Program-made: the position numbers and the translations under genes
The notes under the pieces: generated by a model
What the model was told of the DNA's origin: nothing
The model's database searches: none
The model's input: the letters and a program-made list of their open reading frames with translations, nothing else
Assembly: GCF_016458305.1 (NCBI RefSeq)
Contig: NZ_JAEMHL010000004.1
Location: 124,001 to 188,000 of the forward strand
Source: Geomonas anaerohicana
GTDB taxonomy: Bacteria; Desulfobacterota; Desulfuromonadia; Geobacterales; Geobacteraceae
Length of the DNA stretch: 64,000 nucleotides
Direction of reading: 5' to 3'
Part shown: in pieces, positions 22,408 to 39,594 of the stretch
Position numbering within the stretch: the first letter of the stretch is position 1
Layout of the letters: each line of letters starts with the position of its first letter

Positions 22408-23364
22408 ATGTCCGGATTCGCGGCACCCATAAAAATAGGCGTCAGTTCCTGTCTCTTGGGGGAGAAGGTACGCTATGACGGCGGCCACAAGCACGACCCC
22501 TACCTCACCTCGGTCCTGGGGCGGTTTTTCAGTTTCGTGCCGGTCTGTCCCGAGGTGGAGTGCGGCATGACCACGCCGCGCGAGGCGATGCGCCTGGAAG
22601 GTGACCCGGGAGAGCCGCGGCTCATGACCCACCGGACCCGCATCGACAAGACCGAACAGATGCTGGAGTTCTGCCGCAAGAAGGTTGAGCAGTTGGCGCA
22701 CGAGGACCTGTGCGGCTTCGTCTTCAAGAAGGGCTCCCCTTCCTCGGGGCTGTTCCGGGTCAAGGTGTACCGGGAGGGGCTCCCGCCGGCCAGCGGCAGC
22801 GGCCTCTTCGCTGCGGCGGTGGTGCGGCGCTTCCCGCAACTTCCCGTGGAGGAGGAGGGGAGGCTGAATGATCCGGTGTTGCGGGAAAACTTCATCGAGC
22901 GTGTCTTCGCCTTTCGGCGCTGGAAGGATTTCCTCGCCCAGAGCCCGGACCTGGGCAAGCTGGTGCAGTTTCACACCTGCCAGAAGCTGCTGATCATGTC
23001 GCACAGCACCCAGCTCTACCGCGACCTGGGGGCACTGGTGGCCAGGGGGAAGGAACTCCCTCTGACCGAGTTGCTGGAGCGCTACCAGGAACTCTACATG
23101 GGGGCCTTGGCTCTGCACGCGACGGTGAAGAAGCAGACCAATGTGCTGATGCACGTCATGGGCTACTTCAAGAAGCACCTCACAGCCGAGGAGAAGCAGG
23201 AGCTCTTGCAGCTCATCGAGCAGTATCACGACGGGCTGGTGCCGCTGGTGGTGCCGCTCACCCTGCTCAAGCATTACGTCGTCAAGTACCGGCAGGAGTA
23301 CCTGCAGCAGCAGGTCTACCTGGCCCCCCACCCGGCGGAACTCATGCTGCGCAACCACGTCTAG
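22408..23364 (+). CDS. DUF523-DUF1722 protein (YbgA-type fusion)
   Basis: 318 residues. The N-terminal DUF523 half (about 1-150) starts with IGVSSCLLGEKVRYDGGHK and has CPEVECGMTTPREAMRL and the KKGSPSSGL segment, with conserved cysteines. The C-terminal DUF1722/YbgA half (about 165-305) has LVQFHTCQKLLIMSHS and HVMGYFKKHLTAEEKQELL. The fused form is common in proteobacteria, often near photolyase or cytochrome genes; the DUF523 part is thought to bind metal or sulfur and DUF1722 is linked to thiouracil desulfurase-like activity, but function remains unsettled. GGGAGG precedes ATG 22408. It may be driven by the sigma-54 promoter at 22081. Confidence 0.9.
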   Translation: MSGFAAPIKIGVSSCLLGEKVRYDGGHKHDPYLTSVLGRFFSFVPVCPEVECGMTTPREAMRLEGDPGEPRLMTHRTRIDKTEQMLEFCRKKVEQLAHEDLCGFVFKKGSPSSGLFRVKVYREGLPPASGSGLFAAAVVRRFPQLPVEEEGRLNDPVLRENFIERVFAFRRWKDFLAQSPDLGKLVQFHTCQKLLIMSHSTQLYRDLGALVARGKELPLTELLERYQELYMGALALHATVKKQTNVLMHVMGYFKKHLTAEEKQELLQLIEQYHDGLVPLVVPLTLLKHYVVKYRQEYLQQQVYLAPHPAELMLRNHV

Positions 23365-23469
23365 CCGCTCTCCGGCTGATCATCCGCAAACCAGCCCATT
23401 AGATTTTCTCTATCCCGGAGCGCCCTCTTCGGCTATAGTTTGCCAATTCCGCAACTGAAGAGGTGCCGT

Positions 23470-25458
23470 ATGGAAGCGACACGCGAGATCTACTGGAACG
23501 TCAACCACGCCCTGATCTGGGTCATGTACCTGTTCGCCTTCCTCGCCCTGGGCGGGTGCGCCTGGGGCTTCTGGTCGCGCCTCCCCCTGTACCGGCAGGG
23601 GAAGCCCCTGGACCGGCTGGACCGGCTCCCCTTACGCCTGCAGCTCATGGTGCGAGGCGCCCTTACCCAGGCCAAGGTACTTCGGGTGCAGGTGCCGGGG
23701 ACGCTGCATGCCTTCTTCTTCTGGGGATTTCTGCTGCTCTTCATCGGCACGCTGCTCATCATGCTGCAGGCAGACTTTACCGCACCGCTCGCCGGGTGGA
23801 CCTTTCTGAAGGGAACCTTCTACAAGGGCTATTCCCTCGTCCTCGACCTGGCCGGCATCATCGCCATCCTCATGCTGGGCGGGCTCTTCGTGCGCCGCTT
23901 CCTGGTCAGGCCGCCGGCGCTCCCGACCAAAAGGGACGATTACCTCGCCCACGCGCTTCTCTTTACCATCCTCGTCACCGGTTTCGTGGTGGAGGCGCTC
24001 CGGATGGCCGCCACCGAGGTGCACCAGAACCCGGAACTGGCACGGCTCTCCCCCGGCGGGCTGCTGCTCACCCCGCTGTTCGCGGGCATGGACCTTGCCG
24101 CCATCTCCGCTACCCACAAGGCGCTCTGGTGGCTGCACTTCTTCCTTGCCATGGCCTTCATCGTCGCCATCCCCTGGACCAAGCTGCGGCACCTGTTCAC
24201 CGACCCGGCCAACTACCTGTTCACGGACCTGCGCCCCAAGGGGGCCATCGACACCATCAACCTGGAAGACGAGAGCGCGGAGCAGTACGGTGCAGCCAAG
24301 GCCATCGATCTCGCCTGGAAGGACATCTACGACGCCGACGCCTGCACGCTCTGCAAGCGCTGCCAGGACCGCTGCCCCGCCTGGAACACCGAAAAGCCGC
24401 TATCCCCGATGCGGGTGGTGCAGCAGGTGGGGGAGATGGCGCTCAACGACCCGCAGGGCGATCTCTGCCGCTACGTCACCGAGGAGGTGCTCTGGGACTG
24501 CACCACCTGCCGTGCCTGCCAGGAGATCTGTCCGGTGGACATCGAGCACGTCAACAAGATCCTGGAGATGCGCCGGAACCTGGCCCTCATGGAGGGGACC
24601 TTCCCCGGGGACGAGGTGCGCACCGCCATGGGCAACTACGAGGTGAACGGCAACCCCTTCGGCCTCGCCTGGGCCGAGCGGGGCGCGTGGGCCGAGGGGC
24701 TGGACGTGGTCACCCTGGAGAGCGGCGAGCCTTTCGACGTGATGTATTTCGTCGGGTGCTACGCCTCCTTCGACCGCAGGAACAAGGAGGTGGCCAAGGC
24801 CTTCGCGAAGATCTGCTCTGCGGCGGGGATCCGGCTCGGCATCCTGGGCAAGGAGGAGAAGTGCTGCGGGGAACCGCCGCGCAAGCTGGGCAACGAGTAC
24901 CTGTACCAGACCATGGCCCAGGAGAACATCGAGCGCATCAAGGGGTACGGCGTGAAGGAGATCGTGACCACCTGTCCGCACTGCTTCAACGCCCTGGTCC
25001 GCGACTACCGCGAGCTCGGGCTGGAGGTCCCGGTGCGTCACTACACGACGTTCCTGGCGGAACTCGTTGAGCAGGGGCGGCTGCAGCTCGCTGCCGGCGA
25101 GAGCTTCGACTGCACCTATCACGACTCCTGCTACATCGGCCGCTACGCCGACATCTTCGAGCCGCCGCGCGAGATCCTGCAGCGCCTGGGGGGCAACATC
25201 GCCGAGATGGACAGAAACCGCATGGAGAGCTTCTGCTGCGGCGGGGGAGGGGGGCGCATCCTCGCCGAGGAGAGGGTGGGGACTCGCATCAGCGCCGCCC
25301 GGGTGCAGATGGCCGGCGAGACCCGCGCCCCGATGCTGGTCTCCAACTGTCCGTTCTGCCTGACCATGTTCGAGGATGGCATCAAGACCGGCGGCCTGGA
25401 TGGGAGCATGACGGCGCGCGACCTGGCCGAGCTGGTGGCGGCGCGGCTCCCGGCTTGA
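23470..25458 (+). CDS. Membrane-bound HdrD-like iron-sulfur oxidoreductase
   Basis: 662 residues from ATG 23470 (GAGG upstream); an in-frame ATG at 23440 would add 10. The N-terminal third is a NarI/DsrM-like cytochrome b domain with about five membrane helices (e.g. ALIWVMYLFAFLALGG). Then come two 4Fe-4S motifs (CTLCKRCQDRCPAWN; CTTCRACQEICPVD) and two cysteine-rich CCG domains (EKCCGEPPRKLG with TTCPHC; SFCCGGGGG with SNCPFC). This HdrE-HdrD fusion moves electrons between the quinone pool and a cytoplasmic thiol or flavoprotein partner. In Geobacter relatives it often stands near ETF or acyl-CoA dehydrogenase genes, which are not seen here. Confidence 0.9.
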   Translation: MEATREIYWNVNHALIWVMYLFAFLALGGCAWGFWSRLPLYRQGKPLDRLDRLPLRLQLMVRGALTQAKVLRVQVPGTLHAFFFWGFLLLFIGTLLIMLQADFTAPLAGWTFLKGTFYKGYSLVLDLAGIIAILMLGGLFVRRFLVRPPALPTKRDDYLAHALLFTILVTGFVVEALRMAATEVHQNPELARLSPGGLLLTPLFAGMDLAAISATHKALWWLHFFLAMAFIVAIPWTKLRHLFTDPANYLFTDLRPKGAIDTINLEDESAEQYGAAKAIDLAWKDIYDADACTLCKRCQDRCPAWNTEKPLSPMRVVQQVGEMALNDPQGDLCRYVTEEVLWDCTTCRACQEICPVDIEHVNKILEMRRNLALMEGTFPGDEVRTAMGNYEVNGNPFGLAWAERGAWAEGLDVVTLESGEPFDVMYFVGCYASFDRRNKEVAKAFAKICSAAGIRLGILGKEEKCCGEPPRKLGNEYLYQTMAQENIERIKGYGVKEIVTTCPHCFNALVRDYRELGLEVPVRHYTTFLAELVEQGRLQLAAGESFDCTYHDSCYIGRYADIFEPPREILQRLGGNIAEMDRNRMESFCCGGGGGRILAEERVGTRISAARVQMAGETRAPMLVSNCPFCLTMFEDGIKTGGLDGSMTARDLAELVAARLPA

Positions 25459-25464
25459 CCTAAA

Positions 25465-25494
25465 GGGGGGCTGGCTCCGCAGGGGGCTGTCCCC
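25465..25494 (-). repeat. Dispersed 30-bp palindrome, copy 4
   Basis: GGGGGGCTGGCTCCG then CAGGGGGCTGTCCCC, starting 6 bp after a stop codon, just like copy 3. Confidence 0.72.
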
Positions 25495-25525
25495 TTTGCT
25501 CTTCGCTCTTTTCTCATGAGCTTCA

Positions 25526-25555
25526 TTGACTTGTGCACTTTAAGCGTGCGATAGT
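25526..25555 (+). promoter_or_regulatory. Candidate promoter for the kinase-regulator operon
   Basis: TTGACT (25526-25531) and an extended -10, TGCGATAGT (GATAGT at 25550-25555), separated by 18 bp; start of transcription near 25562. Confidence 0.45.
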
Positions 25556-25620
25556 GTGATGGGCCTCCCGCTACCGACGGCAGCCGGGGGCGCCCGCATC
25601 CCAGCTTTAAGGACGGAGCA

Positions 25621-27432
25621 GTGGTCCAGCGCGCCTTGACAGGCAAAACGCAATCGTTCGGCACAAGGTTTCTCCGCCTTCCCCCGGATCTCACCGGCAC
25701 AACCCTCCTGATCTTTTTCCTGCTGCTGGTCCCGCTGTGTCTTTGCGCGCGTGCCGATTTTATCCCCGAGCCGGCGCACCAGGGCACACCCGCCACGGTC
25801 GTCGTGGGCGGCGACCGTGCCTATCCCCCCTACGAGTTCGTTGACAAGGACGGCAACCCCGCCGGCTACAACGTCGACCTGACCCGCGCCATCGCCGAGG
25901 TGATGGGGCTCAAGGTCCGTTTCGTGTTCGGCAACTGGTCCGAGGTGCGCGCCGGGCTGCAAAACGGCAGCATCGACATCCTGCAGGGGCTCTCCTACTC
26001 GGCGCAGCGCCTGAACACGGTCGAGTTCTCGCCGCCGCACACCATCGTGCACCACGCCATCTTCGCCCGGCGCGATACCAAGCCGGTCAAGAGCCTGGAA
26101 GAGTTGCGCGGCAAGAAGGTGCTGGTATTCCAGGCCGGTATCATGCACGAACGCCTGAAGCAGATGGGGTTTGAAAAAGACCTGGTGCTCACCCCGACGC
26201 CGGCCGAGGCGCTCCGGCTGCTTGCCTCCGGGAAGGGGGACTACGCGGTGGTGGCCCAGCTCCCCGGCATCTACCTGATCCGCGAGCTGCGCCTGTCCAA
26301 CCTGGTGCCGGTCGCCAAGGCGGTGGTGAGCGAGCAGTACTGCTACGCCGTGCAGCGCGGCGACAAGGAACTCCTGGCCCGCTTCAACGAGGGGCTTGCC
26401 ATCGTCATCAAGACCGGCCAGTACGCCCAGATCTACAACCGCTGGCTGGGTGTGAACGATCCCCCCAGGGTGACCAGGGAGCTTGCCCTCAAGTACGGCG
26501 CCATGATCCTGGCCCCCCTGCTGATCGTCTTGGCGGCGATCGCCCTCTGGTCCAAGACCCTGCACAAACGGGTGGCGGAGCGGACCACGGCCCTGGCCCA
26601 GGAGGTTGCCGAGCGCAACAAGGCCCTGGAGGAGTTGAAACGGCACCAGGACAAGCTGATCCAGGCCGACAAGATGACCTCGCTGGGGACCCTGGTCTCC
26701 GGCGTGGCGCACGAGATCAACAACCCCAACGGCCTGCTCCTCTTGGACATCCCGGTGCTGAAGCGGGTGCATGACGACGCGGAGGAGATCCTGGAGGAAC
26801 ATTACCGCGAGCACGGCGACTTCATGCTGGGCGGGGTGCTCTACTCGGAGATGCGCGACGAGATCCCGCGCATCCTGGACGAGATGCAGGACGGCGCCCA
26901 GCGCATCAAGCGCATCGTCAACGATCTGAAGGATTTTGCCCGCAAGGACATGGGGCAGAAGTCGCTGGTCGACCTGGACGCGGTGGCGAGGACGGCCCTG
27001 AGGCTCGTCGACCCGACCATCCGCTCTTCCACCAACCACTTCCAGACCGCCTGGCATGGCTCGCTGCCGCAGATCCTGGGCAACGGGCAGCGCATCGAGC
27101 AGGTCATCGTCAACCTGGTCCTCAATGCCTGCCAGGCCCTTCCCGACCGGGAGTGTGGGGTGTTCGTGGGCACCAGCTACGATGCGGCCCGGGGGGTAGT
27201 GCAGCTCCAGGTAACCGACCAGGGGGTGGGGGTGGCGCAGGAGCACCTCCCATACCTGCTCGATCCCTTCTTCACCACCAAGCGCGACAGCGGCGGCACC
27301 GGCCTCGGCCTCTCCGTTTCCGCCGGGATCATCGAGGACCACGGCGGGGCGCTGCAGTTTCAGTCCACCCCGGGGGCGGGCACCACGGTGACCCTTTCCT
27401 TCCCCGTCCCCGACAGGAGTTCGGCAACATGA
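25621..27432 (+). CDS. Histidine kinase with periplasmic solute-binding sensor (DctB-like role)
   Basis: 603 residues, GTG start. An N-terminal membrane helix (about 25-45; LLIFFLLLVPLCLC) leads to a periplasmic SBP_bac_3 domain (about 55-285; GGDRAYPPYEFVDKDG, YNVDLTRAIAEVMG). A second helix follows (APLLIVLAAIALWS), then HisKA with VSGVAHEINNPNG and HATPase (NLVLNACQA, TGLGLSV). It would sense an external small molecule. The downstream regulator overlaps by ATGA, and the pair lies next to dctA, whose upstream region carries a sigma-54 promoter and twin palindromes. Control of C4-dicarboxylate uptake is therefore likely but inferred; SBP_bac_3 more often binds amino acids. Confidence 0.9.
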   Translation: MVQRALTGKTQSFGTRFLRLPPDLTGTTLLIFFLLLVPLCLCARADFIPEPAHQGTPATVVVGGDRAYPPYEFVDKDGNPAGYNVDLTRAIAEVMGLKVRFVFGNWSEVRAGLQNGSIDILQGLSYSAQRLNTVEFSPPHTIVHHAIFARRDTKPVKSLEELRGKKVLVFQAGIMHERLKQMGFEKDLVLTPTPAEALRLLASGKGDYAVVAQLPGIYLIRELRLSNLVPVAKAVVSEQYCYAVQRGDKELLARFNEGLAIVIKTGQYAQIYNRWLGVNDPPRVTRELALKYGAMILAPLLIVLAAIALWSKTLHKRVAERTTALAQEVAERNKALEELKRHQDKLIQADKMTSLGTLVSGVAHEINNPNGLLLLDIPVLKRVHDDAEEILEEHYREHGDFMLGGVLYSEMRDEIPRILDEMQDGAQRIKRIVNDLKDFARKDMGQKSLVDLDAVARTALRLVDPTIRSSTNHFQTAWHGSLPQILGNGQRIEQVIVNLVLNACQALPDRECGVFVGTSYDAARGVVQLQVTDQGVGVAQEHLPYLLDPFFTTKRDSGGTGLGLSVSAGIIEDHGGALQFQSTPGAGTTVTLSFPVPDRSSAT

Positions 27433-28835
27433 AAAAGACCCTCTACCCCGGTTTCGGCATCCTGCTCGTCGATGACGAGCCCGCCTGGCTCAAGTCGTTC
27501 GCGCTCACGCTGAAGAGCTGCGCCGGGATCAACAACATCGTCACCTGCCAGGAGAGCCGCGAAGTGATGGGGCTGCTGGACAAGGGGGGCATCGGCCTCG
27601 TGCTCCTGGATCTCACCATGCCGCAGCCGTGCGGAGAGACGCTGTTGCAGCAGATCGGCGAGAGCCACCCCGGCATCATGACCATCATCGTGAGCGGCAT
27701 GAACCAGCTGGAGACCGCCGTGCGTTGCATGAAGCTGGGCGCCTTCGACTACATCGTCAAGACCGACGAGGAGGACCGCCTGGTGGGGGGCGTGTTGCGC
27801 GCGGTGCGCATCCTGGAACTGCAGCAGGAGTTCCGCACCATGTCGGACCGGATGCTGTCGCGCGAGCTGAAGCACCCCGAGGCCTTCGTCGATATCGTCA
27901 CCGCCGATCCGCGCATGCACGACCTGTTCAACTACGTGGAGGCGGTCTCCCCGAGCCACCAGCCGCTTTTGATCACCGGCGAGAGCGGCGTGGGCAAGGA
28001 ACTGGTCGCCCGCGCCGTGCACACCCTGAGCGGCTGCTCGGGCCCGCTGGTCGCCGTCAACGTGGCGGGGCTGGACGATACCGTGTTTGCCGACACCCTC
28101 TTCGGTCACGTGCGCGGTGCCTACACCGGCGCGGACCAGGCGCGCCCTGGCATGATAGAGCAGGCCGGCAACGGGACGCTGTTTCTGGACGAGATCGGCG
28201 ACCTGAGCATCGCTTCGCAGGTGAAACTCTTACGTCTGCTCCAGGAAGGCGAATACTTTCCGCTTGGGGGTGACCGTCCCAAGAGGATGAATGCGCGCAT
28301 CGTGGTGGCAACCCACCGCGATCTGGCGGCCCGGGAGGCGGCCGGTGAGTTCCGGCGCGACCTCTACTACCGTCTCTGCACCCACCGCATCAACATCCCG
28401 CCGCTTAGGGAGAGGCCCGGGGACATCCCCATGCTGCTGGACTACTTCCTGGCCGAGGCGGCCAAGTCGCTCGGGAAGAAGAAGCCGACCCCGCCCAAGG
28501 AACTGGCCCAGGTGCTGGCCACCTACAGCTTCCCCGGCAACGTGCGCGAGCTGCGCGGCATGGTCTACAACGCGGTCAGCCTGCACAAGGAACGCATCCT
28601 TTCCATGGAGAGCTTCCTGAAGGCGATCGGGCAAAGTCGCAATGCGGCACCCGTCCCTGCCAAAAATGAAAACCCGTTTGCCACTTTCGAGCGCCTCCCC
28701 ACCTTCGTCGAGGCCGCCGAACTGCTGGTGGAGGAGGCCATAACCCGCGCCAATGGTGTCCAGGCCATTGCGGCGCGGCTTTTGGGCATCTCGGCGCCTG
28801 CCCTCAACAAGCGTCTCAAGATGTCGCGCAAGTAG
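27429..28835 (+). CDS. NtrC-type sigma-54 response regulator (DctD-like role)
   Basis: 468 residues. Receiver domain (1-125; LVDDEP, phosphoacceptor in VLLDLTMP, K in IVKTDEE where PFOR-like proteins usually have KP), AAA+ domain with Walker A GESGVGKE, sigma-54 contact loop GAYTGA (Phe to Tyr), Walker B TLFLDEIGD, R fingers near FRRDLYYRL, then a Fis-type HTH (AIAARLLGISAPALNKRLK). It starts at ATG 27429 overlapping the kinase stop (ATGA). The likely target is dctA 400 bp downstream, where a sigma-54 promoter and two TTAACC-N2-GGTTAA sites are seen. Confidence 0.92.
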   Translation: MKKTLYPGFGILLVDDEPAWLKSFALTLKSCAGINNIVTCQESREVMGLLDKGGIGLVLLDLTMPQPCGETLLQQIGESHPGIMTIIVSGMNQLETAVRCMKLGAFDYIVKTDEEDRLVGGVLRAVRILELQQEFRTMSDRMLSRELKHPEAFVDIVTADPRMHDLFNYVEAVSPSHQPLLITGESGVGKELVARAVHTLSGCSGPLVAVNVAGLDDTVFADTLFGHVRGAYTGADQARPGMIEQAGNGTLFLDEIGDLSIASQVKLLRLLQEGEYFPLGGDRPKRMNARIVVATHRDLAAREAAGEFRRDLYYRLCTHRINIPPLRERPGDIPMLLDYFLAEAAKSLGKKKPTPPKELAQVLATYSFPGNVRELRGMVYNAVSLHKERILSMESFLKAIGQSRNAAPVPAKNENPFATFERLPTFVEAAELLVEEAITRANGVQAIAARLLGISAPALNKRLKMSRK

Positions 28836-28952
28836 TACCGGTGACGGGGGGAACAGCTCTCCCCCTCCCACCCCTCCCAGATTTTTTTCGCCTCATACTT
28901 CCCTTAAAGGTCATCCCGGCCGCCCATGCCGCTCCTGTGAGCGGCAATGGGC

Positions 28953-28984
28953 TTAACCTAGGTTAATTGCTTAACCGTGGTTAA
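28953..28984. promoter_or_regulatory. Twin palindromes upstream of dctA (enhancer-like site)
   Basis: TTAACCTAGGTTAA (28953-28966) and TTAACCGTGGTTAA (28971-28984) are 18 bp apart centre to centre, nearly two helical turns. They lie about 180-200 bp upstream of the start predicted from the sigma-54 promoter. A half site GGTTAAT occurs near 29045. This geometry fits binding of an NtrC-family dimer pair. Confidence 0.7.
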
Positions 28985-29129
28985 GTCCTCCATCATGCCG
29001 AAACCAAGGCGTTTTCCCCATTGCAACAGCAAAGGTCTTTCCTTTGGTTAATACCTTTGCCGCCATGTCTCAGGCGTAAAACATTATTTTTCATCGTATA
29101 AACGGTTACTTGCATCCGTATACAGCCCT

Positions 29130-29146
29130 TTGGTATTCGTCTTGCT
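29130..29146 (+). promoter_or_regulatory. Sigma-54 promoter of dctA
   Basis: TTGGTATTCGTCTTGCT has GG (29132-29133) and GC (29144-29145) separated by 10 bp. Transcription would start near 29157, leaving a leader of about 78 nt with AAAGGAG before dctA. The region 28836-29234 otherwise holds no gene. Confidence 0.65.
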
Positions 29147-29234
29147 GATATAAAGTGTCAAACAGTGTTATCGGCTTTATGCCTTTGCGGGATCTATATT
29201 CCAGGTTCACACGAGCCACTCAAAAGGAGAGACC

Positions 29235-30548
29235 ATGAAAACGAAGAAGTTCTACCAGGTTCTGTACTTCCAGGTGTTGTTGGCGATATCCATCGGTGTC
29301 GCGCTGGGCTACTACCTGCCCGACACCGGAGCGGCCATGAAGCCCCTGGGCGACGGCTTCATCAAGATGATCAAGATGATCATTACCCCGGTTATCTTCT
29401 GTACCGTGGTCACCGGCATCGCCGGCATGGATGACATGAAGAAGGTAGGCCGCGTCGGCGGCAAGGCGCTGCTCTACTTCGAAGTGGTCTCCACCCTGGC
29501 CCTGGGCATCGGCCTTTTGGTGATCAACGTGATCCAGCCGGGTGTGGGCATGAACGCCGACGTCACCAAGCTGGACACCAAGGGGCTGGCGACCTACACC
29601 GCCACCGCGGCCAAATCGCACAGCTTCGCCGATTTCGCCCTGAGCATCATCCCAAGCAGCGTCGTCGACGCCTTCGCCAAGGGTGAGATCCTCCAGGTGC
29701 TCTTCTTCGCCATCTTCTTCGGCCTGGCCCTTTCCGCACTGGGCGAGAAGGGGAAGCCGATCTACAAGTTCATCGATGACGTCTCCCACGCCCTGTTCGG
29801 GGTGGTCAACCTGATCATGAAGTTCGCCCCGATCGGCGCCTTCGGCGCCATGGCCTTCACCATTGGCAAGTTCGGCCTGGGCTCCCTGGCCAAGCTGGGC
29901 ATGCTGATGGGGAGCTTCTACCTCACCTGCCTGTTGTTCATCTTCGTGGTGCTCGGCACCATCGGCAAGATCTGCGGCTTCAACATCTTCAAGTTCATCT
30001 CTTACATCAAGGAAGAACTCCTGATCGTACTGGGGACCTCCTCCTCCGAGTCCGCCCTGCCGCGCATGATGGCGAAGCTCGAGAACCTGGGCTGCACCAA
30101 GTCCGTGGTCGGCATGGTCATCCCGACCGGCTACTCCTTCAACCTGGACGGCACCTCCATCTACCTGACCATGGCCGCCATCTTCGTGGCCCAGGCCACC
30201 AACACCCCGCTCACCATGACCCAGACCATCACCATCCTGGGCGTGCTGATGCTGACCTCCAAGGGAGCTGCCGGCGTCACCGGCAGCGGCTTCGTGACGC
30301 TCGCCGCCACCTTCGCAGCCATCCCCACCATCCCGGTGGCGGGCCTGGCGCTGATCCTCGGTATCGACCGCTTCATGTCCGAGGCGCGCGCCCTGACCAA
30401 CCTGGTCGGTAACGGCGTCGCCACCGTCGTCGTTTCCCGCTGGGAGAACGAGCTCGACCTGGAGCGCATGAACCGCGTGCTCAACAACCAGGAGGTCGAA
30501 GAGGAGCCCGAGATGGGGCTGCTCGAGCCGGAGCCGGAAGAGGCGTAA
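29235..30548 (+). CDS. dctA: C4-dicarboxylate:cation symporter DctA
   Basis: 437 residues of the DAACS/glutamate-symporter family, inner membrane. It has eight membrane segments and two re-entrant loops; motifs are [20 protein letters not shown], the serine-rich [12 protein letters not shown] loop, and [19 protein letters not shown] with substrate- and cation-binding residues. It imports succinate, fumarate or malate with H+ or Na+. Length and motifs match DctA. In Geobacter, uptake of fumarate or malate feeds the TCA cycle and fumarate respiration. It is preceded by a sigma-54 promoter and followed by two hairpins before maeB. Confidence 0.94.
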   Translation: MKTKKFYQVLYFQVLLAISIGVALGYYLPDTGAAMKPLGDGFIKMIKMIITPVIFCTVVTGIAGMDDMKKVGRVGGKALLYFEVVSTLALGIGLLVINVIQPGVGMNADVTKLDTKGLATYTATAAKSHSFADFALSIIPSSVVDAFAKGEILQVLFFAIFFGLALSALGEKGKPIYKFIDDVSHALFGVVNLIMKFAPIGAFGAMAFTIGKFGLGSLAKLGMLMGSFYLTCLLFIFVVLGTIGKICGFNIFKFISYIKEELLIVLGTSSSESALPRMMAKLENLGCTKSVVGMVIPTGYSFNLDGTSIYLTMAAIFVAQATNTPLTMTQTITILGVLMLTSKGAAGVTGSGFVTLAATFAAIPTIPVAGLALILGIDRFMSEARALTNLVGNGVATVVVSRWENELDLERMNRVLNNQEVEEEPEMGLLEPEPEEA

Positions 30549-30600
30549 AGCCACGAGTTGGTAAGGGGGCGCCTGTGCTGCCCCGCCGGATGTCCCTGCT

Positions 30601-30623
30601 CCCCCTCCCTTGACGGGAGGGGG
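30601..30623. repeat. C-rich/G-rich hairpin repeat 3' of dctA
   Basis: CCCCCTCCC-TTGAC-GGGAGGGGG. A near copy with the same TTGAC loop is at 51438-51461; related C-rich hairpins lie at 39433-39460 and about 18951-18990. Confidence 0.65.
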
Positions 30624-30687
30624 GGAACTCTGCGGCGCTTGACGCGAACCACGAAATCTAACACTTTGGCCCGCAAGGGGCTTTTGA

Positions 30688-30727
30688 AGAGAGGGCTAGC
30701 ACGCCGTTGCTGCTGCCCTCTTTTTTT
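30688..30727 (+). terminator. Terminator between dctA and maeB
   Basis: AGAGGGC (30690-30696) pairs with GCCCTCT (30715-30721), followed by a T run. It ends only about 36 nt before the maeB start, so it may also act as an attenuator of read-through into maeB. Confidence 0.72.
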
Positions 30728-30763
30728 GAACCAAAAATTGGCAGCAAGAGGAGGATTGCATAG

Positions 30764-33013
<2,250 letters not shown>

Positions 33014-33035
33014 GTATTGATGCGTCGGAAACGAG

Positions 33036-33077
33036 TCCCCCGTCCCCCTCTGCGGAGGTGGAGCGGGGGATTTTTTT
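33036..33077 (+). terminator. Terminator after maeB
   Basis: TCCCCCG and CGGGGGA form the outer stem with an inner C-rich/G-rich stem, followed by TTTTTTT. Confidence 0.75.
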
Positions 33078-33510
33078 GTGCCCGCATTACGTTTCGTTTA
33101 CGGTGTGTTTTATTTTCGGCTTTCGTTGTTTGCCCGCTTCTGCACTTCCAGATATGGCTGTATTACAATGTAACCAAATAACGTTGCCGGTGTCGTTCTA
33201 CTGCGATGGTCCTGTTTGTCAGATCTCCGCACTTCTTCCTGATTCCCCGCGTAAATATCGATAATTCAAACATTCGTTCGAACAGGTGTGGTGGTGTTTT
33301 TGTTGGTTATCCCGGTCTTGATTCAGTGTAAATCATGGTCTTACCAATTTTTTTACTCAAAAATTATAAAAGTGTTTGCCATATTTCTGTCATGGGAGTA
33401 TATGAGTGTTGTGCGGCGTTGACCCCCGGAAAACAGCCAAAATAAAACAAGAGACGGTTAATGTTATGCACTGGGTGGGTTCACTAAAACAAAGGCTTTA
33501 AGGAGGGAAA
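33078..33510. other. sucC upstream region
   Basis: A 433-bp stretch clearly AT-richer than its surroundings, without a credible gene (one 68-codon frame has no ribosome-binding site). A weak promoter is possible at TTGACC (33419-33424) and TAAAAC (33443-33448), 18 bp apart. AAGGAGGG precedes the sucC ATG. No riboswitch or sigma-54 element was recognised. Confidence 0.45.
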
Positions 33511-34680
<1,170 letters not shown>

Positions 34681-34690
34681 GGGGGACGCC

Positions 34691-35563
<873 letters not shown>

Positions 35564-35604
35564 CAAAGATAAGGAGCGCCACGGGTGTGGCTGCGGAGGT
35601 CCCG

Positions 35605-35766
35605 ATGAAAAAGAAAGACAATGCACGCTATCACGTACTCTCGGTGCGGGTGAGCCGCGAGGAGCGCGAGACCATCGAGAAGATTTCCAAAGAGGTCAAC
35701 ATGAAGGTGTCCGACCTGATGCGGGAGGCCCTGCAGGATGTAGTCCCCTGGCAAAGCGTGACGTAG
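35605..35766 (+). CDS. Small ribbon-helix-helix protein, 53 residues
   Basis: From ATG 35605 (GGAGGT 5 nt upstream): MKKKDNARYHVLSVRVSREE, then an ERETIEKISKEVNMKVSDLMREALQD helix-turn-helix arm. This is the Arc/MetJ/CopG RHH fold: a basic strand followed by two helices. It lies in the 253-bp gap between sucD and nifJ, in the same direction, so it may be a local repressor or have no link to metabolism. It is shorter than usual annotation cut-offs and can be missed. Confidence 0.72.
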   Translation: MKKKDNARYHVLSVRVSREERETIEKISKEVNMKVSDLMREALQDVVPWQSVT

Positions 35767-35816
35767 CCCGGCCGCCGCAACAGCATTCACTGATTTAAGC
35801 AAAGAGGAGCGAGAGC

Positions 35817-39401
<3,585 letters not shown>

Positions 39402-39432
39402 CGGCAGCCGACGCTGCGGCAAGCCTTTTTTG

Positions 39433-39460
39433 CCCCCCCTCTCCCGCAAGGGGAGGGGGG
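39433..39460. repeat. C-rich/G-rich hairpin 3' of nifJ
   Basis: CCCCCCCTCTCCC-GCAA-GGGGAGGGGGG, 32 bp after the nifJ stop. Related to the hairpins 3' of dctA and of the GGDEF-EAL gene. Confidence 0.6.
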
Positions 39461-39490
39461 AGTTTGACAAATAACGGTATTAGGCAATAG

Positions 39491-39520
39491 AAAGGGCCGG
39501 GGATACTTCCCCGGCCCTTT
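39491..39520 (+). terminator. Terminator after nifJ
   Basis: AAAGGGCCGGGG pairs with CCCCGGCCCTTT around ATACTT. The T run is short. Confidence 0.7.
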
Positions 39521-39594
39521 CCCTTTACCGGCGCCTGCGCCGCGGCGGGTAAGGGGACGCAGGGTCACGGAAGATGAGAGGCGGCAAAAGAAAA

